Shown: piece after piece, positions 1 through 7,916 of the stretch | Numbering within the stretch: the stretch's first letter is position 1 | How the letters are laid out: each line of letters begins with the position of its first letter | From: Bacteroidota bacterium | GTDB lineage: Bacteria; Bacteroidota; Bacteroidia; Bacteroidales; Rikenellaceae | Direction: 5' to 3' | NCBI GenBank assembly: GCA_023443765.1 | Contig: JAEZTA010000046.1 | Span: 1 to 53,170, forward strand | DNA length: 53,170 nt | Made by a program: the position numbers and the translations under genes | The notes under the pieces: model-generated | Database searches by the model: none | What the model saw: only the letters and a program-made list of their open reading frames with translations | Told to the model about the DNA's origin: nothing

Positions 1-1662
1 GGTCAGGCCCATATTCATCATGTAACGGTCGCGGTTGTTTTCACGCAGGATGCGGTGATTCACCCAGTAGGGGTTATCGACCGGATAGTCGAATTTCTCC
101 ATCAGGGGCCAGTACTGCGTATAGATATTGCGCTGGGGATCGAAACGCTCGAACATCCTGATATCGTTCCAGTCGTCGCCGCGCGGGAACAGATAGGCGC
201 CCACCAGCGGGTTCATGTAGGTTCCCTGGTTGACCATGTTGCGGTCCTTCTGCTTGATGAAACTGCCGCCCAGGTCGAGCGTCATCCGATCGTCGAGAAA
301 CGACGTGGTATTGCGGAAGGTGAAGTTGTAACGCTCGTAATCGTTATTGGGGACGATGCCGCGCGAATTGACGGCTCCCGCCGAAACATAAGTCTGGTTA
401 CGCTCCGTACCGGTCGAAAGCGACACGGTCTCGGTTCCGACCACGCCGCGCTGGAAATAGTCGTCGCGGGGCGAATAGCCCATGTAGTTCGATTCGTTCA
501 GCCGGTGTCCCCAGCTCAGCTGCGGAGCAGGCATTTCGGAACTGAGGTTGCCCGTACCGTAACGGGTCTGGAAACGAGGCAGCACGAACGGTGCGAGCAG
601 TTCGGTATTGCTCGTTACAGTCACGGTCGTGCGGCCCGCCTGTCCGGTCTTGGTCGTGACGACGATGGCGCCGTTCGAAGCGTGGCTGCCGTAGAGCGCG
701 GCAGCGGCAGCACCCGTCAGAACCGAGATGGATTCGATATCTTCGGGATTGATGTCGGCAATGGGCTCCGACGTACCGTACGAGTCGTATCCCGTACCGC
801 CTTCGCCGCTGAGGTTATACATCGGGATGCCGTCGATAACGTACAATGCGTTCGACGACTGGTCGATACCTTTCGTACCGCGCATGATGACCTTCGAGGC
901 GCCGCCCACGCCCGACGACGAGGCATTGATGTTCACGCCGGCGATCTTGCCGCTGAGCGAATTGACGAAGTTGACATCTTTCACGGCCACGACATCCTCG
1001 CCGTCCATTTTCTGAACATTGTACGAAAGGGCCTTTTCCGAGCGCTTGATACCCAGCGCAGTCACCACTACGGCATCCACGTCCACGGCAGACTCCCGAA
1101 GGGTGATCCGGAAATCGGTGCGGCTGCCGACGGCGACATCCACCGGCTCATAGCCCAGGTAGTTAACCGCAAGCACGGCCTCCGCGGCGGGGGGGGGTAT
1201 TTGAAGCGAGAAAGCGCCGTTCACGTCGGTGCTCGCGCCGATCGCGGTACCTTTGACGACCACGGCTACGCCGACCATCCCCTGTCCCGCGGCATCGACG
1301 ACAACGCCGCTCACGGTAACGGCCTTTGCGGGTTCACCGACGGCCCTGCGGGAGAGAACGATCGAAGTTTTTTCGACCGCATAGGCAATATCGGTAGACC
1401 GGAACAGGTTCTCCAGCACGCCCTTCAACGGCATGGCCTCGACATCGAGCGAGATTTTGCGCGTCACATCGACGCTCTTGTCATACACGAAAAGATAGGT
1501 GGTTTGTTTCTCGATTGCATTGAGCACCTGTTCCAGGGGAACGTCCGCCACCCGGAGCGTCACCGGCACGGACTGGGCACGCGTCGGCACGGCAAAAAGG
1601 CAGCACACCAGCGTCAAAACAGGCAAGAGCAGACGCACCCTTGCTTGATCTTTCATTTTCAT
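1..1662 (-). CDS. SusC/RagA-type TonB-dependent outer-membrane receptor, 3' end outside window
   Basis: The gene runs off the left edge; 554 codons are visible and open. In order they show a signal peptide ending near ARAQS (residue 31), an STN domain (about 32-105, as in receptors that signal to FecR), a carboxypeptidase-regulatory-like beta-sandwich (about 112-200), the segment before the plug, and a TonB plug with VIDGIPMYN. Such receptors import glycans or other large ligands with a SusD partner, which would lie outside the window. The STN domain and the FecR gene 163 bp upstream suggest it is both transporter and sensor. The start at 1662 gives MKMKDQ; a second in-frame ATG lies at 1656. 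A run of nine C residues (1189-1197) encodes Pro156-158 and is in frame here. Family is clear; substrate unknown. Confidence 0.93.
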   Translation of the reverse strand, partial: MKMKDQARVRLLLPVLTLVCCLFAVPTRAQSVPVTLRVADVPLEQVLNAIEKQTTYLFVYDKSVDVTRKISLDVEAMPLKGVLENLFRSTDIAYAVEKTSIVLSRRAVGEPAKAVTVSGVVVDAAGQGMVGVAVVVKGTAIGASTDVNGAFSLQIPPPAAEAVLAVNYLGYEPVDVAVGSRTDFRITLRESAVDVDAVVVTALGIKRSEKALSYNVQKMDGEDVVAVKDVNFVNSLSGKIAGVNINASSSGVGGASKVIMRGTKGIDQSSNALYVIDGIPMYNLSGEGGTGYDSYGTSEPIADINPEDIESISVLTGAAAAALYGSHASNGAIVVTTKTGQAGRTTVTVTSNTELLAPFVLPRFQTRYGTGNLSSEMPAPQLSWGHRLNESNYMGYSPRDDYFQRGVVGTETVSLSTGTERNQTYVSAGAVNSRGIVPNNDYERYNFTFRNTTSFLDDRMTLDLGGSFIKQKDRNMVNQGTYMNPLVGAYLFPRGDDWNDIRMFERFDPQRNIYTQYWPLMEKFDYPVDNPYWVNHRILRENNRDRYMMNMGLT

Positions 1663-1825
1663 AGGTTCACATATTTAGGTTTGGGATTGTCTTCCCGGCA
1701 GGAAGACATCCGGATCGGTCCGCCTCCGGAAGGGCGTCCGTCAAATAGGCGGAAGAATTCAGTTCAGGCATGGAGTGGTTTCGATCACATAGGCTTTTTC
1801 TTTTTTACGGAGTTGGCGGAATTAT

Positions 1826-2761
1826 TCAGCGGATATACAGTATATCTTTCGTCTCGTTGCGCGTATAGGTGAATTCGGCGCTCTGCTGCAACACCCACAA
1901 GGCATGGTCGATGCCTTCGGCAATGCGAATCTTTCCCGTGAACAGATCGTCGGTCACGACATCACGCTGTACTACGATCTTCACGCCGTAATATTTCTCA
2001 AACTCGCCGAGCAGTTCCCTGAACGAAGCGTCGCGAAATGCGATCAGGCCCTCGCGCCACTGGAACTGCTCATGGTCGGGAATACGCTCCACGACCAGAC
2101 GGCCGTCGGACCTCAAAGCCCGGTGCTCGGGCTGCAGCACCACCTGGTTCCGGGAAGCCGTTCTGTCGGTGATGCGCACGCAGCCCTCGACCAGCGATGC
2201 AACGAACCGGTCCGTCTCGGGATGCGCCTCGACATCGAACTTCGTCCCCAGCACCTCCACGTCACAGGCATAGGTCTCGACAACGAACGGATGCCTTTCA
2301 TCGTGCGCGACATCGAAAAACGCTTCGCCCCTGAGCTGCACCTTACGCCGCCCGCCTATAAAGGAGGAGGGATAGCGCAGTTCCGAAAGCGCATTCATGC
2401 AGACCTTCGTACCGTCGGGAAGCGTCACGTCGACATGCTGCCCGGCAGGGACGGAAATCGTATTGTACGACTGCGCAAACCGGTCGTGCAGGCTGGAGAA
2501 ATAAGCTCCGCCCACCCCCGCAGCCACGATGAGCACGGCGGCATATTTGACGGTTTCACGCACCCAGCGGGGAACCGGGAATTTTTTGGCTTTCGGACTC
2601 TGCCCGGGCCTGGCGTGCATCAGCACCGCATCGAACAGGCGGCGTTCGGCAAGCAACTGCTTTTCATGCGCGGGATCTTCGTCGAGCCAGTCGAGGACGA
2701 TTTTTTCCTCCGCGACCGAAGCCCGACCACTAAAAAAACGATACAATAATTCTCTTTCCAT
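1826..2761 (-). CDS. FecR-family anti-sigma factor
   Basis: A 311-residue single-pass inner-membrane protein. It has a short cytoplasmic N-terminus that would hold the sigma factor, one membrane segment at about residues 72-89 (VKYAAVLIVAAGVGGAYF), and a periplasmic FecR domain (about 100-210) with the family pattern VDVTLPDGTKV and GEAFFDVAHD. The C-terminal part resembles the FecR-associated region that contacts the STN domain of the receptor. It lies 94 bp downstream of the ECF sigma gene and upstream of an STN-containing receptor, the standard sigma / anti-sigma / receptor order for surface signalling in Bacteroidota. The start is ATG with no better in-frame alternative. Confidence 0.93.
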   Translation of the reverse strand: MERELLYRFFSGRASVAEEKIVLDWLDEDPAHEKQLLAERRLFDAVLMHARPGQSPKAKKFPVPRWVRETVKYAAVLIVAAGVGGAYFSSLHDRFAQSYNTISVPAGQHVDVTLPDGTKVCMNALSELRYPSSFIGGRRKVQLRGEAFFDVAHDERHPFVVETYACDVEVLGTKFDVEAHPETDRFVASLVEGCVRITDRTASRNQVVLQPEHRALRSDGRLVVERIPDHEQFQWREGLIAFRDASFRELLGEFEKYYGVKIVVQRDVVTDDLFTGKIRIAEGIDHALWVLQQSAEFTYTRNETKDILYIR

Positions 2762-2855
2762 GACATACTAATAACACGCCTCCGGCGAATATCCCTGAAA
2801 AAAATCGCACTTTTTCAGGCGGCATCCGCGGAAGGAGAAAACAGACAATCCGTAA

Positions 2856-3440
2856 TCAGTTGATATAAAACCAGAAAATAAAAAAAGCGAGGTAGTCTTT
2901 CAGAGCGACGCGCAGCAGCTTCATCGCTTTCGAAACCTCGAATTCAACGCTCTTGACCGTCGTGCCCATCTCGGCGGCAATCTCCTTGTAACTTTGTCCG
3001 CGGAAGCGGCTGCGGACGAAGATTTCACGGGTACGTTCGGGCAGGGCATCGAGCGTCCGGTCGACCAGCCGGCGGGCCTCCTCGCTGAAAAGCTCTTCGG
3101 GATCGCAGGCCTGCAGGGTCGCAATGCGTGTGCGGAGCATCCGCGCACCGTGAGAATGGATGCTTTCCGCCGCACGGGTACGAACATCCTGCGCACGCAG
3201 GTGGTTCAGGCATTTGTTCTTGATAATAGTGAGTGCATAAGGCGGGAACGAGCCGACCGAGAGCATGTCGCGCCGGCCCCAGGCCGCAACGAAACTCTCC
3301 ATGACGATGTCCTCGGCAACGACAGGATCGGCGATATAGCTCACGGCGAAACGGATGAATCGCTGCTGGTACTCCCCGAAAAGACGGTTGAAAGCCGCGA
3401 GATCCAAAGCCGCGCCGGATTGAAACATCTCCAAACTCAT
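2856..3440 (-). CDS. ECF-type RNA polymerase sigma-70 factor (Bacteroides expansion family)
   Basis: A 194-residue ECF sigma factor. Region 2 covers about residues 20-85 (QQRFIRFAVSYI, AEDIVMESFVAAW), and region 4 about 120-185 ends in a helix-turn-helix (GQSYKEIAAEMGTTVKSVEF). The family normally activates its own surface-signalling receptor locus, here the FecR and SusC-like genes that follow. The C-terminus is very hydrophobic (DYLAFFIFWFYIN), which is unusual for a soluble sigma factor but in frame up to the stop. A TATATTTG box at 3466-3473 on the same strand may be its -7 element; no TTG is seen at the usual distance. Confidence 0.93.
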   Translation of the reverse strand: MSLEMFQSGAALDLAAFNRLFGEYQQRFIRFAVSYIADPVVAEDIVMESFVAAWGRRDMLSVGSFPPYALTIIKNKCLNHLRAQDVRTRAAESIHSHGARMLRTRIATLQACDPEELFSEEARRLVDRTLDALPERTREIFVRSRFRGQSYKEIAAEMGTTVKSVEFEVSKAMKLLRVALKDYLAFFIFWFYIN

Positions 3441-3465
3441 CGTCGTTCTACTTCTTTCTCAAAAA

Positions 3466-3473
3466 CAAATATA
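3466..3473 (-). promoter_or_regulatory. Possible -7 promoter box for the sigma gene
   Basis: TATATTTG on the minus strand matches the Bacteroidota -7 consensus TAnnTTTG and lies 26 bp before the start codon. No TTG was seen 19-20 bp upstream, so this is a partial match only. Confidence 0.4.
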
Positions 3474-3636
3474 TAATAAAACGGCTACGAAACCCCGGAA
3501 AAGGACAAAAAAAGATGCACTGCACCGGACCCGGACTCCGAATCCGGATGCAGCGCCGCGATTAAATTTATTACCCAAAGCCCCGGCCATTATTTATATA
3601 ACACTTCACCGCACCACATCCCTGATAAAAAACAAA

Positions 3637-3665
3637 AAACGGACCGCATTTCCTGCGGTCCGTTT
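3637..3665 (-). terminator. Intrinsic terminator after pyrB
   Basis: Perfect 12-bp stem (3637-3648 with 3654-3665; core ACGGACCGCA) and a 5-nt loop. Read on the minus strand it is followed by a T-rich stretch. It lies 27 bp after the pyrB stop and marks the end of the pyr operon. Confidence 0.9.
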
Positions 3666-3691
3666 CTAACAAATACAGATATATCCGTTAT

Positions 3692-4777
3692 CTACCGGGC
3701 CTTTGCCTCGCAGTAGGCGCAGCGGCAGGAGCCGTCCGCCTGGCGGTGGAAAAGCCGGTCGACATCCTCCGAAGCGGAGATGCAGCGGCGATTGGGGCAC
3801 TCGTATTCGTTGACGACATAGTGTTCGCTGAAGACCGGCGTATGCCCGAAGGGCTTGTTCTCGTCGGCCCAGCGGAGCAGCGTATAGATCAACGCCATAC
3901 GCACGAATTTACCGTTCTCGACCTGGCGGAAATAGGCCGCACGGGGATCGTTGTCCACGGCGCGCGTGATCTCGTTGACACGCGGCAGCGGATGGAGGAT
4001 AATCATGTCTTCCTTAGCGGTCTTCAGTTTCTCGGGATCGAGCACGAAGCTGTTTTTCACGCGGTCGAACTCCTCCTCGTCGAGGAAGCGCTCCTTCTGG
4101 ACACGCGTCATGTAGAGAATGTCCAGTTCGGGCATCACCTCCTCCATGGTCTCGACCTCGCGGAACTCCAGTTTGGAGTTTTCAGCCATCTCGGTGAGCA
4201 TATAATCCGGCAGGCGCAGTTCCTGCGGAGCGATCAGGATAACCTTGATATTCGAATAGCGCGACAGGGCCTTGATCAGCGAGTGGACCGTGCGGCCGAA
4301 CTTCAGGTCGCCGCAGAAACCGATCGTCATATTGTCGAAGCGGCCTTTTTCGCGCTTGATCGTCAACAGGTCGGTAAGCGTTTGCGTGGGATGGGCATGG
4401 CTGCCGTCCCCGGCGTTGATGACCGGAATCCCCGCATACTGCGAAGCCACGAGCGGCGCACCCTCCTTGAAGTGGCGCATGGCGATGATGTCGGCGAAGC
4501 AACGGATCACGCGCACGGTGTCGGCCACCGTCTCGCCTTTCGACACCGACGAGGAGTTGGCGTCGGAGAAACCGATGACCTGTCCGCCGAGTTCGAGCAT
4601 CGCCGAGGTGAAGCTCAGGCGCGTACGGGTCGAAGGTTCGTAAAAGAGCGTAGCCAGTTTCTTGCCCTTGCAGGCCTCACTGTACTTGGCGCGGTTGGCG
4701 ATGATGTCCTCCGCGAGGGAGACGATCTGTTCGGTTTCGGCAACCGTAAGGTCCGTCGGGTCAATTAAATGTCGCAT
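3692..4777 (-). CDS. pyrB: Aspartate carbamoyltransferase catalytic chain fused to a PyrI-type zinc domain
   Basis: Makes N-carbamoyl-aspartate from carbamoyl phosphate and aspartate, the committed step of pyrimidine synthesis. The catalytic chain covers about residues 1-308, with the carbamoyl-phosphate motif FYEPSTRTR (45-53), HPTQ (129-132) and HPLPR (262-266). Catalytic chains usually end near residue 310; this one continues to 361. The tail has the C-X4-C (CPNRRC, Cys327/332) and C-X2-C (CAYC, Cys353/356) pattern of the zinc domain of the regulatory chain PyrI, including the flanking ECPN..CIS and YCE. The ~100-residue nucleotide-binding domain of PyrI is absent and no pyrI gene is in the window. 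The enzyme may therefore assemble through the zinc domain without CTP/ATP allostery (inference). Last gene of the pyr cluster. Confidence 0.96.
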   Translation of the reverse strand: MRHLIDPTDLTVAETEQIVSLAEDIIANRAKYSEACKGKKLATLFYEPSTRTRLSFTSAMLELGGQVIGFSDANSSSVSKGETVADTVRVIRCFADIIAMRHFKEGAPLVASQYAGIPVINAGDGSHAHPTQTLTDLLTIKREKGRFDNMTIGFCGDLKFGRTVHSLIKALSRYSNIKVILIAPQELRLPDYMLTEMAENSKLEFREVETMEEVMPELDILYMTRVQKERFLDEEEFDRVKNSFVLDPEKLKTAKEDMIILHPLPRVNEITRAVDNDPRAAYFRQVENGKFVRMALIYTLLRWADENKPFGHTPVFSEHYVVNEYECPNRRCISASEDVDRLFHRQADGSCRCAYCEAKAR

Positions 4778-4967
4778 AGGTTTTCATTCATTTACAAAGT
4801 TTCCGGGGTTCGTATAATGCTGATTTCAGCGCCTCCGGGGTTTGTCGTCAGCGTACGGCAGATTTTGCAGATCGTGAAGCGGGATGCGGACGGGACATAC
4901 AAGGCGTATTTCCCGTTCGCGGCACGCAAAGGATATGCGGAAGGTGCCGTGCGATCACGGCAAACAA

Positions 4968-5597
4968 TTACTTCATCCAACTTTCGTCCGACGGATTATC
5001 CCGGAACTGGAGCAGACGGGCTTTGTCTTCGGACTTGATGTATCCCTCCTCGGCAGCCACTTCGACGAGCGCGTCGAGGTTGGAGAGGCTGTAATTGATG
5101 ACGTTCGCTTCCTTCATGCGGTCGAGGCCCTTCTTCATGCCGTAGGTAAAGATCGACGCCACACCGAGCACCTCGGCACCGGCTTCGCGCAGGGCGTTGA
5201 CCACCTCGATACACGAACCGCCCGTCGAAATGAGGTCCTCGATCACGACCACCTTCTGACCCTTTTCGAGTTTGCCCTCGATCTGGTTGCCACGGCCGTG
5301 GTCCTTCGAGCCGGAGCGGACATAGCCCATCGGCATATCGAGGATCGTAGCCGTGATAGCTGCATGGGCGATTCCGGCGGTCGAGGTTCCCATCAGCACT
5401 TCGGCTTCGGAGAATTTCGTGCGGACGATTTCAGCGAGGCCCGCCTCGACATGGCCGCGTACGACGGGAGCCGTCAGCGTCAGTCGGTTATCGCAGTAAA
5501 TCGGGCTTTTGATGCCGCTCGCCCAGGTGAAAGGCTGTTCGGGACGCAGGAATACTGCGCCGATCGACAGCAGGTCTTTAGCAATTTTCTTTTCCAT
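4968..5597 (-). CDS. pyrE: Orotate phosphoribosyltransferase
   Basis: Joins orotate to PRPP to give orotidine 5'-monophosphate, the fifth step of UMP synthesis. The 209-residue protein shows the PRPP-binding signature VVIEDLISTGGS (117-128), the flexible catalytic loop SGSKDHGRGNQIEG (95-108) and the N-terminal FTWASGIKSPIYCDNR typical of the family. It follows a 158-bp, strongly palindromic leader and is 190 bp from pyrB, so this end of the cluster is less tightly packed than pyrKDF. Confidence 0.97.
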   Translation of the reverse strand: MEKKIAKDLLSIGAVFLRPEQPFTWASGIKSPIYCDNRLTLTAPVVRGHVEAGLAEIVRTKFSEAEVLMGTSTAGIAHAAITATILDMPMGYVRSGSKDHGRGNQIEGKLEKGQKVVVIEDLISTGGSCIEVVNALREAGAEVLGVASIFTYGMKKGLDRMKEANVINYSLSNLDALVEVAAEEGYIKSEDKARLLQFRDNPSDESWMK

Positions 5598-5609
5598 AAT
5601 TTTAACATA

Positions 5610-5727
5610 GTCCCGGCAGGTTCCTTCCTCCGTTTTCCACGATGAAACCTGCCGGGACAGCGTTAAAGCACCTACGGTGCTGGTTTCATCGTGACATTTC
5701 CTCTAAAGCTCCCTTTGACAAAGGGAG
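5610..5727 (-). repeat. Nested inverted repeats in the pyrE leader
   Basis: Three palindromes lie in the 158 bp before pyrE. Read on the minus strand they are a hairpin of eight pairs (5709-5716 with 5720-5727, CTCCCTTT/AAAGGGAG), a 12-pair stem (5638-5649 with 5682-5693) enclosing a small AGCACC/GGTGCT hairpin (5667-5681), and a 13-pair stem (5610-5622 with 5646-5658, core CCCGGCAGG). The second and third share four bases, so their full forms compete. No T-run follows the last stem. They may be an mRNA regulatory leader, or REP/BIME-like repeats; the CTCCCTTT palindrome resembles another at 9796-9813. Confidence 0.6.
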
Positions 5728-5755
5728 ACTTCGCAATTCGGATTCTTTTAAGTTT

Positions 5756-6859
5756 CTATTTCAGGTTTTTAGTTTTCAAATCGTCGGCAACCCAACGCAC
5801 CCATGCGTCGACGTTGTCCGTCAGGGTTTCGGGCAGGGGCAGCGTGATCCGTACGTCGGGCGAAATGCCCTCGGCGTCGATCCCGCGGCCTTCCGAAACC
5901 CGGCAGGAACGGGTCGTGGGGAGCATCATCCACCGGGTCGAGTCCTGCGGAAAATAAAGTATTTCGCAGTTCGAGAAATCGAGGCACCCGAGCGTGTTAT
6001 CCTGCCCGTAAACGGTCGTACGGCGACTGCTGGCCTTAACTTCGAGCACCAACTGTTCACCCGAGGAGCCAACTTTTCCATCGATCAGCAGCCCCGCCCG
6101 GCGAGGCCGCGGCGAAATGGAATCGTAATGGATCCGGTAGGTTTTGCGCTCCCCGGCGAGAAATTCCCCGGCCGGGGTCCGCTCCATCCGTGCGATCTTC
6201 GCGCGTCCCCGCTCCGTATCGCCGGCAAACTCCTTCGCGTGGGCGATGGCCAGGTCTGAAACGCGGTACTCCATGGCATCCTCCACCCCTTCGTGGTCGT
6301 AGAGCAGTTTGAGCAGCGGTTCATAGGCACTGTCGCTCCCGCCGCCGTTGCCACGGATGTCGAGGATCAGGTTTTCACATCCCGAGGCCAGATAAGCCCG
6401 CACGGCAGTCCGCACCCAAGCGGTCTGTTCTTCATTCAGGTCGCACGACGGGAAACGGATCAGATACGTTTCACCGTCCACCCGGCAATGGGTGAACTGC
6501 GGGTCATAACGCTCCATCCGTGCCGCGTAATCCGAAGGTCGGCGGACCGATTTGGGCCGGTAAGTCCTTACGCCCTCCGTTCCGAGGTGCGAATCGTCGA
6601 ACCAGCCGAGATACTCGGCAACGGCATCATAGGTGTCGCGCCCCAAGGCGATCCCGCTCCGCAGACGCTCTTTCAGCGCCGCATATTCCGCCCCGCGGTT
6701 CGCGGTCTTGTCCGGATAACCCGCATAGGCGCGCTCCACGACACCGACCGCATAGTCGAAATCGGACGCGACCTCCCGCACCGGAGTTTGCGCCCCGGCA
6801 GGCAACAGGCTGGCCAGAGCCAGCATCGTAGACAGCAATCGCAGCAGGTTCTTCGTCAT
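5756..6859 (-). CDS. S41-family (C-terminal processing) peptidase-like protein, exported
   Basis: A 367-residue protein starting at MTKNLL, 5 bp after the stop of the glutaredoxin-like gene. The frame is open further upstream but only through that gene. It has an N-terminal signal peptide ending near AGAQ (24), then an S41 tail-specific protease core: NLILDIRGNGGG (163-174), the nucleophile region KVGSSGEQ (262-269) and the late motif GISPDV. No PDZ domain is evident and the protein is short, as in the retinol-binding-protein-like S41 members of Bacteroidota. Its substrate is unknown, and its place among pyrimidine genes looks like co-transcription, not pathway membership. Confidence 0.82.
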   Translation of the reverse strand: MTKNLLRLLSTMLALASLLPAGAQTPVREVASDFDYAVGVVERAYAGYPDKTANRGAEYAALKERLRSGIALGRDTYDAVAEYLGWFDDSHLGTEGVRTYRPKSVRRPSDYAARMERYDPQFTHCRVDGETYLIRFPSCDLNEEQTAWVRTAVRAYLASGCENLILDIRGNGGGSDSAYEPLLKLLYDHEGVEDAMEYRVSDLAIAHAKEFAGDTERGRAKIARMERTPAGEFLAGERKTYRIHYDSISPRPRRAGLLIDGKVGSSGEQLVLEVKASSRRTTVYGQDNTLGCLDFSNCEILYFPQDSTRWMMLPTTRSCRVSEGRGIDAEGISPDVRITLPLPETLTDNVDAWVRWVADDLKTKNLK

Positions 6860-6864
6860 CCGGG

Positions 6865-7134
6865 TCAATCCAGCGCCGAGCGTAAAATTTTCTCCACCTC
6901 TTCGGGATAGATGCCGCCCTCGTGGACCTTCACGCCGTCCACATAAAACGTGGGTACATAGTAGTAGTCGAACGTATCGGCCAACTGGGGCTGTTCCGAC
7001 TCCTCGATCATCTCGATCTCCACGGCAGCCAGTTCCGGATGGGCGGCTTTCGCCTCCTCGATGTAGCGCAGCGCCTTCTTGCAGAAGGGGCACGATTGCA
7101 GGTAGAAAAGTTTTACCGGTTTCATAGGACACAC
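6865..7134 (-). CDS. Glutaredoxin-like thiol-disulfide protein
   Basis: A small thioredoxin-fold protein of 89 residues (86 if the start is the in-frame ATG at 7125). It has the redox motif CPFC (residues 15-18 of the longer form), the cis-proline strand YYVPTFYVDG and the GGIYP glycine pair, which match glutaredoxin-like proteins. Probable role: reduction of disulfides or glutathione-type adducts in the cytoplasm. It lies between pyrF and the S41-like gene on the same strand and probably shares their transcript. Confidence 0.85.
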   Translation of the reverse strand: MCPMKPVKLFYLQSCPFCKKALRYIEEAKAAHPELAAVEIEMIEESEQPQLADTFDYYYVPTFYVDGVKVHEGGIYPEEVEKILRSALD

Positions 7135-7212
7135 TATTAAAAGTTAAACATTGAAAGTTAGCTGTAAAATCCGGAATCTGCAACTTTCAATGCTGCACTT
7201 TCAGCCTTACAT

Positions 7213-7914
7213 TCAACAAAATTCGGCCACACACCTGCGGTAAGCCGCCACAGGGTCTTCGGCAGCCGTGATCGGGCGGCCCACGACGATGAAGTCGGAG
7301 CCGATCTCACGGGCACGGGCAGGCGTCGTGACGCGGACCTGGTCCGCTACGTCGCCGTCTGCAAAACGCACGCCGGGAGTGATCGTGAAGAACTCTTTTC
7401 CGCACGCCTCGTGCACCATGCCGGCTTCAAGCGGCGAGCAAACCACGCCGTCCAGCCCTGCGGCCCGGGTATTTTGGGCGTATTTCACGATCGTGTCGTT
7501 GATCGACGCGTCGATCAGCAATTCGTTGCGCATGCGCTCCTCGCTGGTCGAGGTGAGCTGCGTCACGGCGATCAGCAGGGGCCGCGTGCCGTCCTCGCGG
7601 GTGAGGCCTTCGAGCGCGGCCTTCATCATCTCGATCGTTCCGGCAGCATGGACGTTGCACATGTCCACATCCAGCCGCGACAACACGGCCATCGCTTTTT
7701 TCACCGTGTTGGGAATGTCGTGGAGCTTCAGGTCGAGGAAAATCTTGTGTCCCCGGCGCTTGATCTCGCGCACGATCGAGGGTCCCTCGGCATAGAACAG
7801 CTCCATACCGATTTTCAGAAAAGGTTTGCGCTCCTCGTCCCTGAAAAGGTCGAGAAACTTAAAGGTGTCTTCCGCCGACTTGAAGTCGCAGGCTATGATT
7901 ACGTCGCGTTGCAT
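7213..7914 (-). CDS. pyrF: Orotidine-5'-phosphate decarboxylase (type 1)
   Basis: Removes CO2 from OMP to make UMP, the last step of the pathway. The 233-residue TIM barrel carries the catalytic DLKLHDIPNT (residues 61-70, with the D-x-K-x-x-D tetrad residues Asp61, Lys63 and Asp66) and the phosphate-binding end TPGVR and VVGRPI. Length and motif spacing fit the short bacterial type. The start ATG lies 2 bp after the pyrD stop, so the two are probably translationally coupled. Confidence 0.97.
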   Translation of the reverse strand: MQRDVIIACDFKSAEDTFKFLDLFRDEERKPFLKIGMELFYAEGPSIVREIKRRGHKIFLDLKLHDIPNTVKKAMAVLSRLDVDMCNVHAAGTIEMMKAALEGLTREDGTRPLLIAVTQLTSTSEERMRNELLIDASINDTIVKYAQNTRAAGLDGVVCSPLEAGMVHEACGKEFFTITPGVRFADGDVADQVRVTTPARAREIGSDFIVVGRPITAAEDPVAAYRRCVAEFC

Positions 7915-7916
7915 AG

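Noticed and set aside
55..1872. Long plus-strand open frame of 605 codons
   Set aside because: It is antisense to the SusC-like gene and FecR end, whose domains are clear. High GC keeps opposite frames open. The same applies to long frames at 10044-12680 (opposite carB), 22739-24973 and 35966-38206.
4792..4980. 62-codon minus-strand frame between pyrE and pyrB
   Set aside because: It starts inside pyrE, has no recognisable domain, and runs into the pyrB leader. The 190-bp gap is better described as non-coding; I see no promoter match in it.
5610..5658. Terminator or PyrR-binding site in the pyrE leader
   Set aside because: The 13-pair stem has no T-run, and no pyrR gene is in the window. 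The structure is reported as a repeat of uncertain role.
7149..7190. Inverted repeat CATTGAAAGTT / AACTTTCAATG between pyrF and the glutaredoxin-like gene
   Set aside because: Long loop and no clean T-run; might slow transcription, but I cannot call it a terminator.
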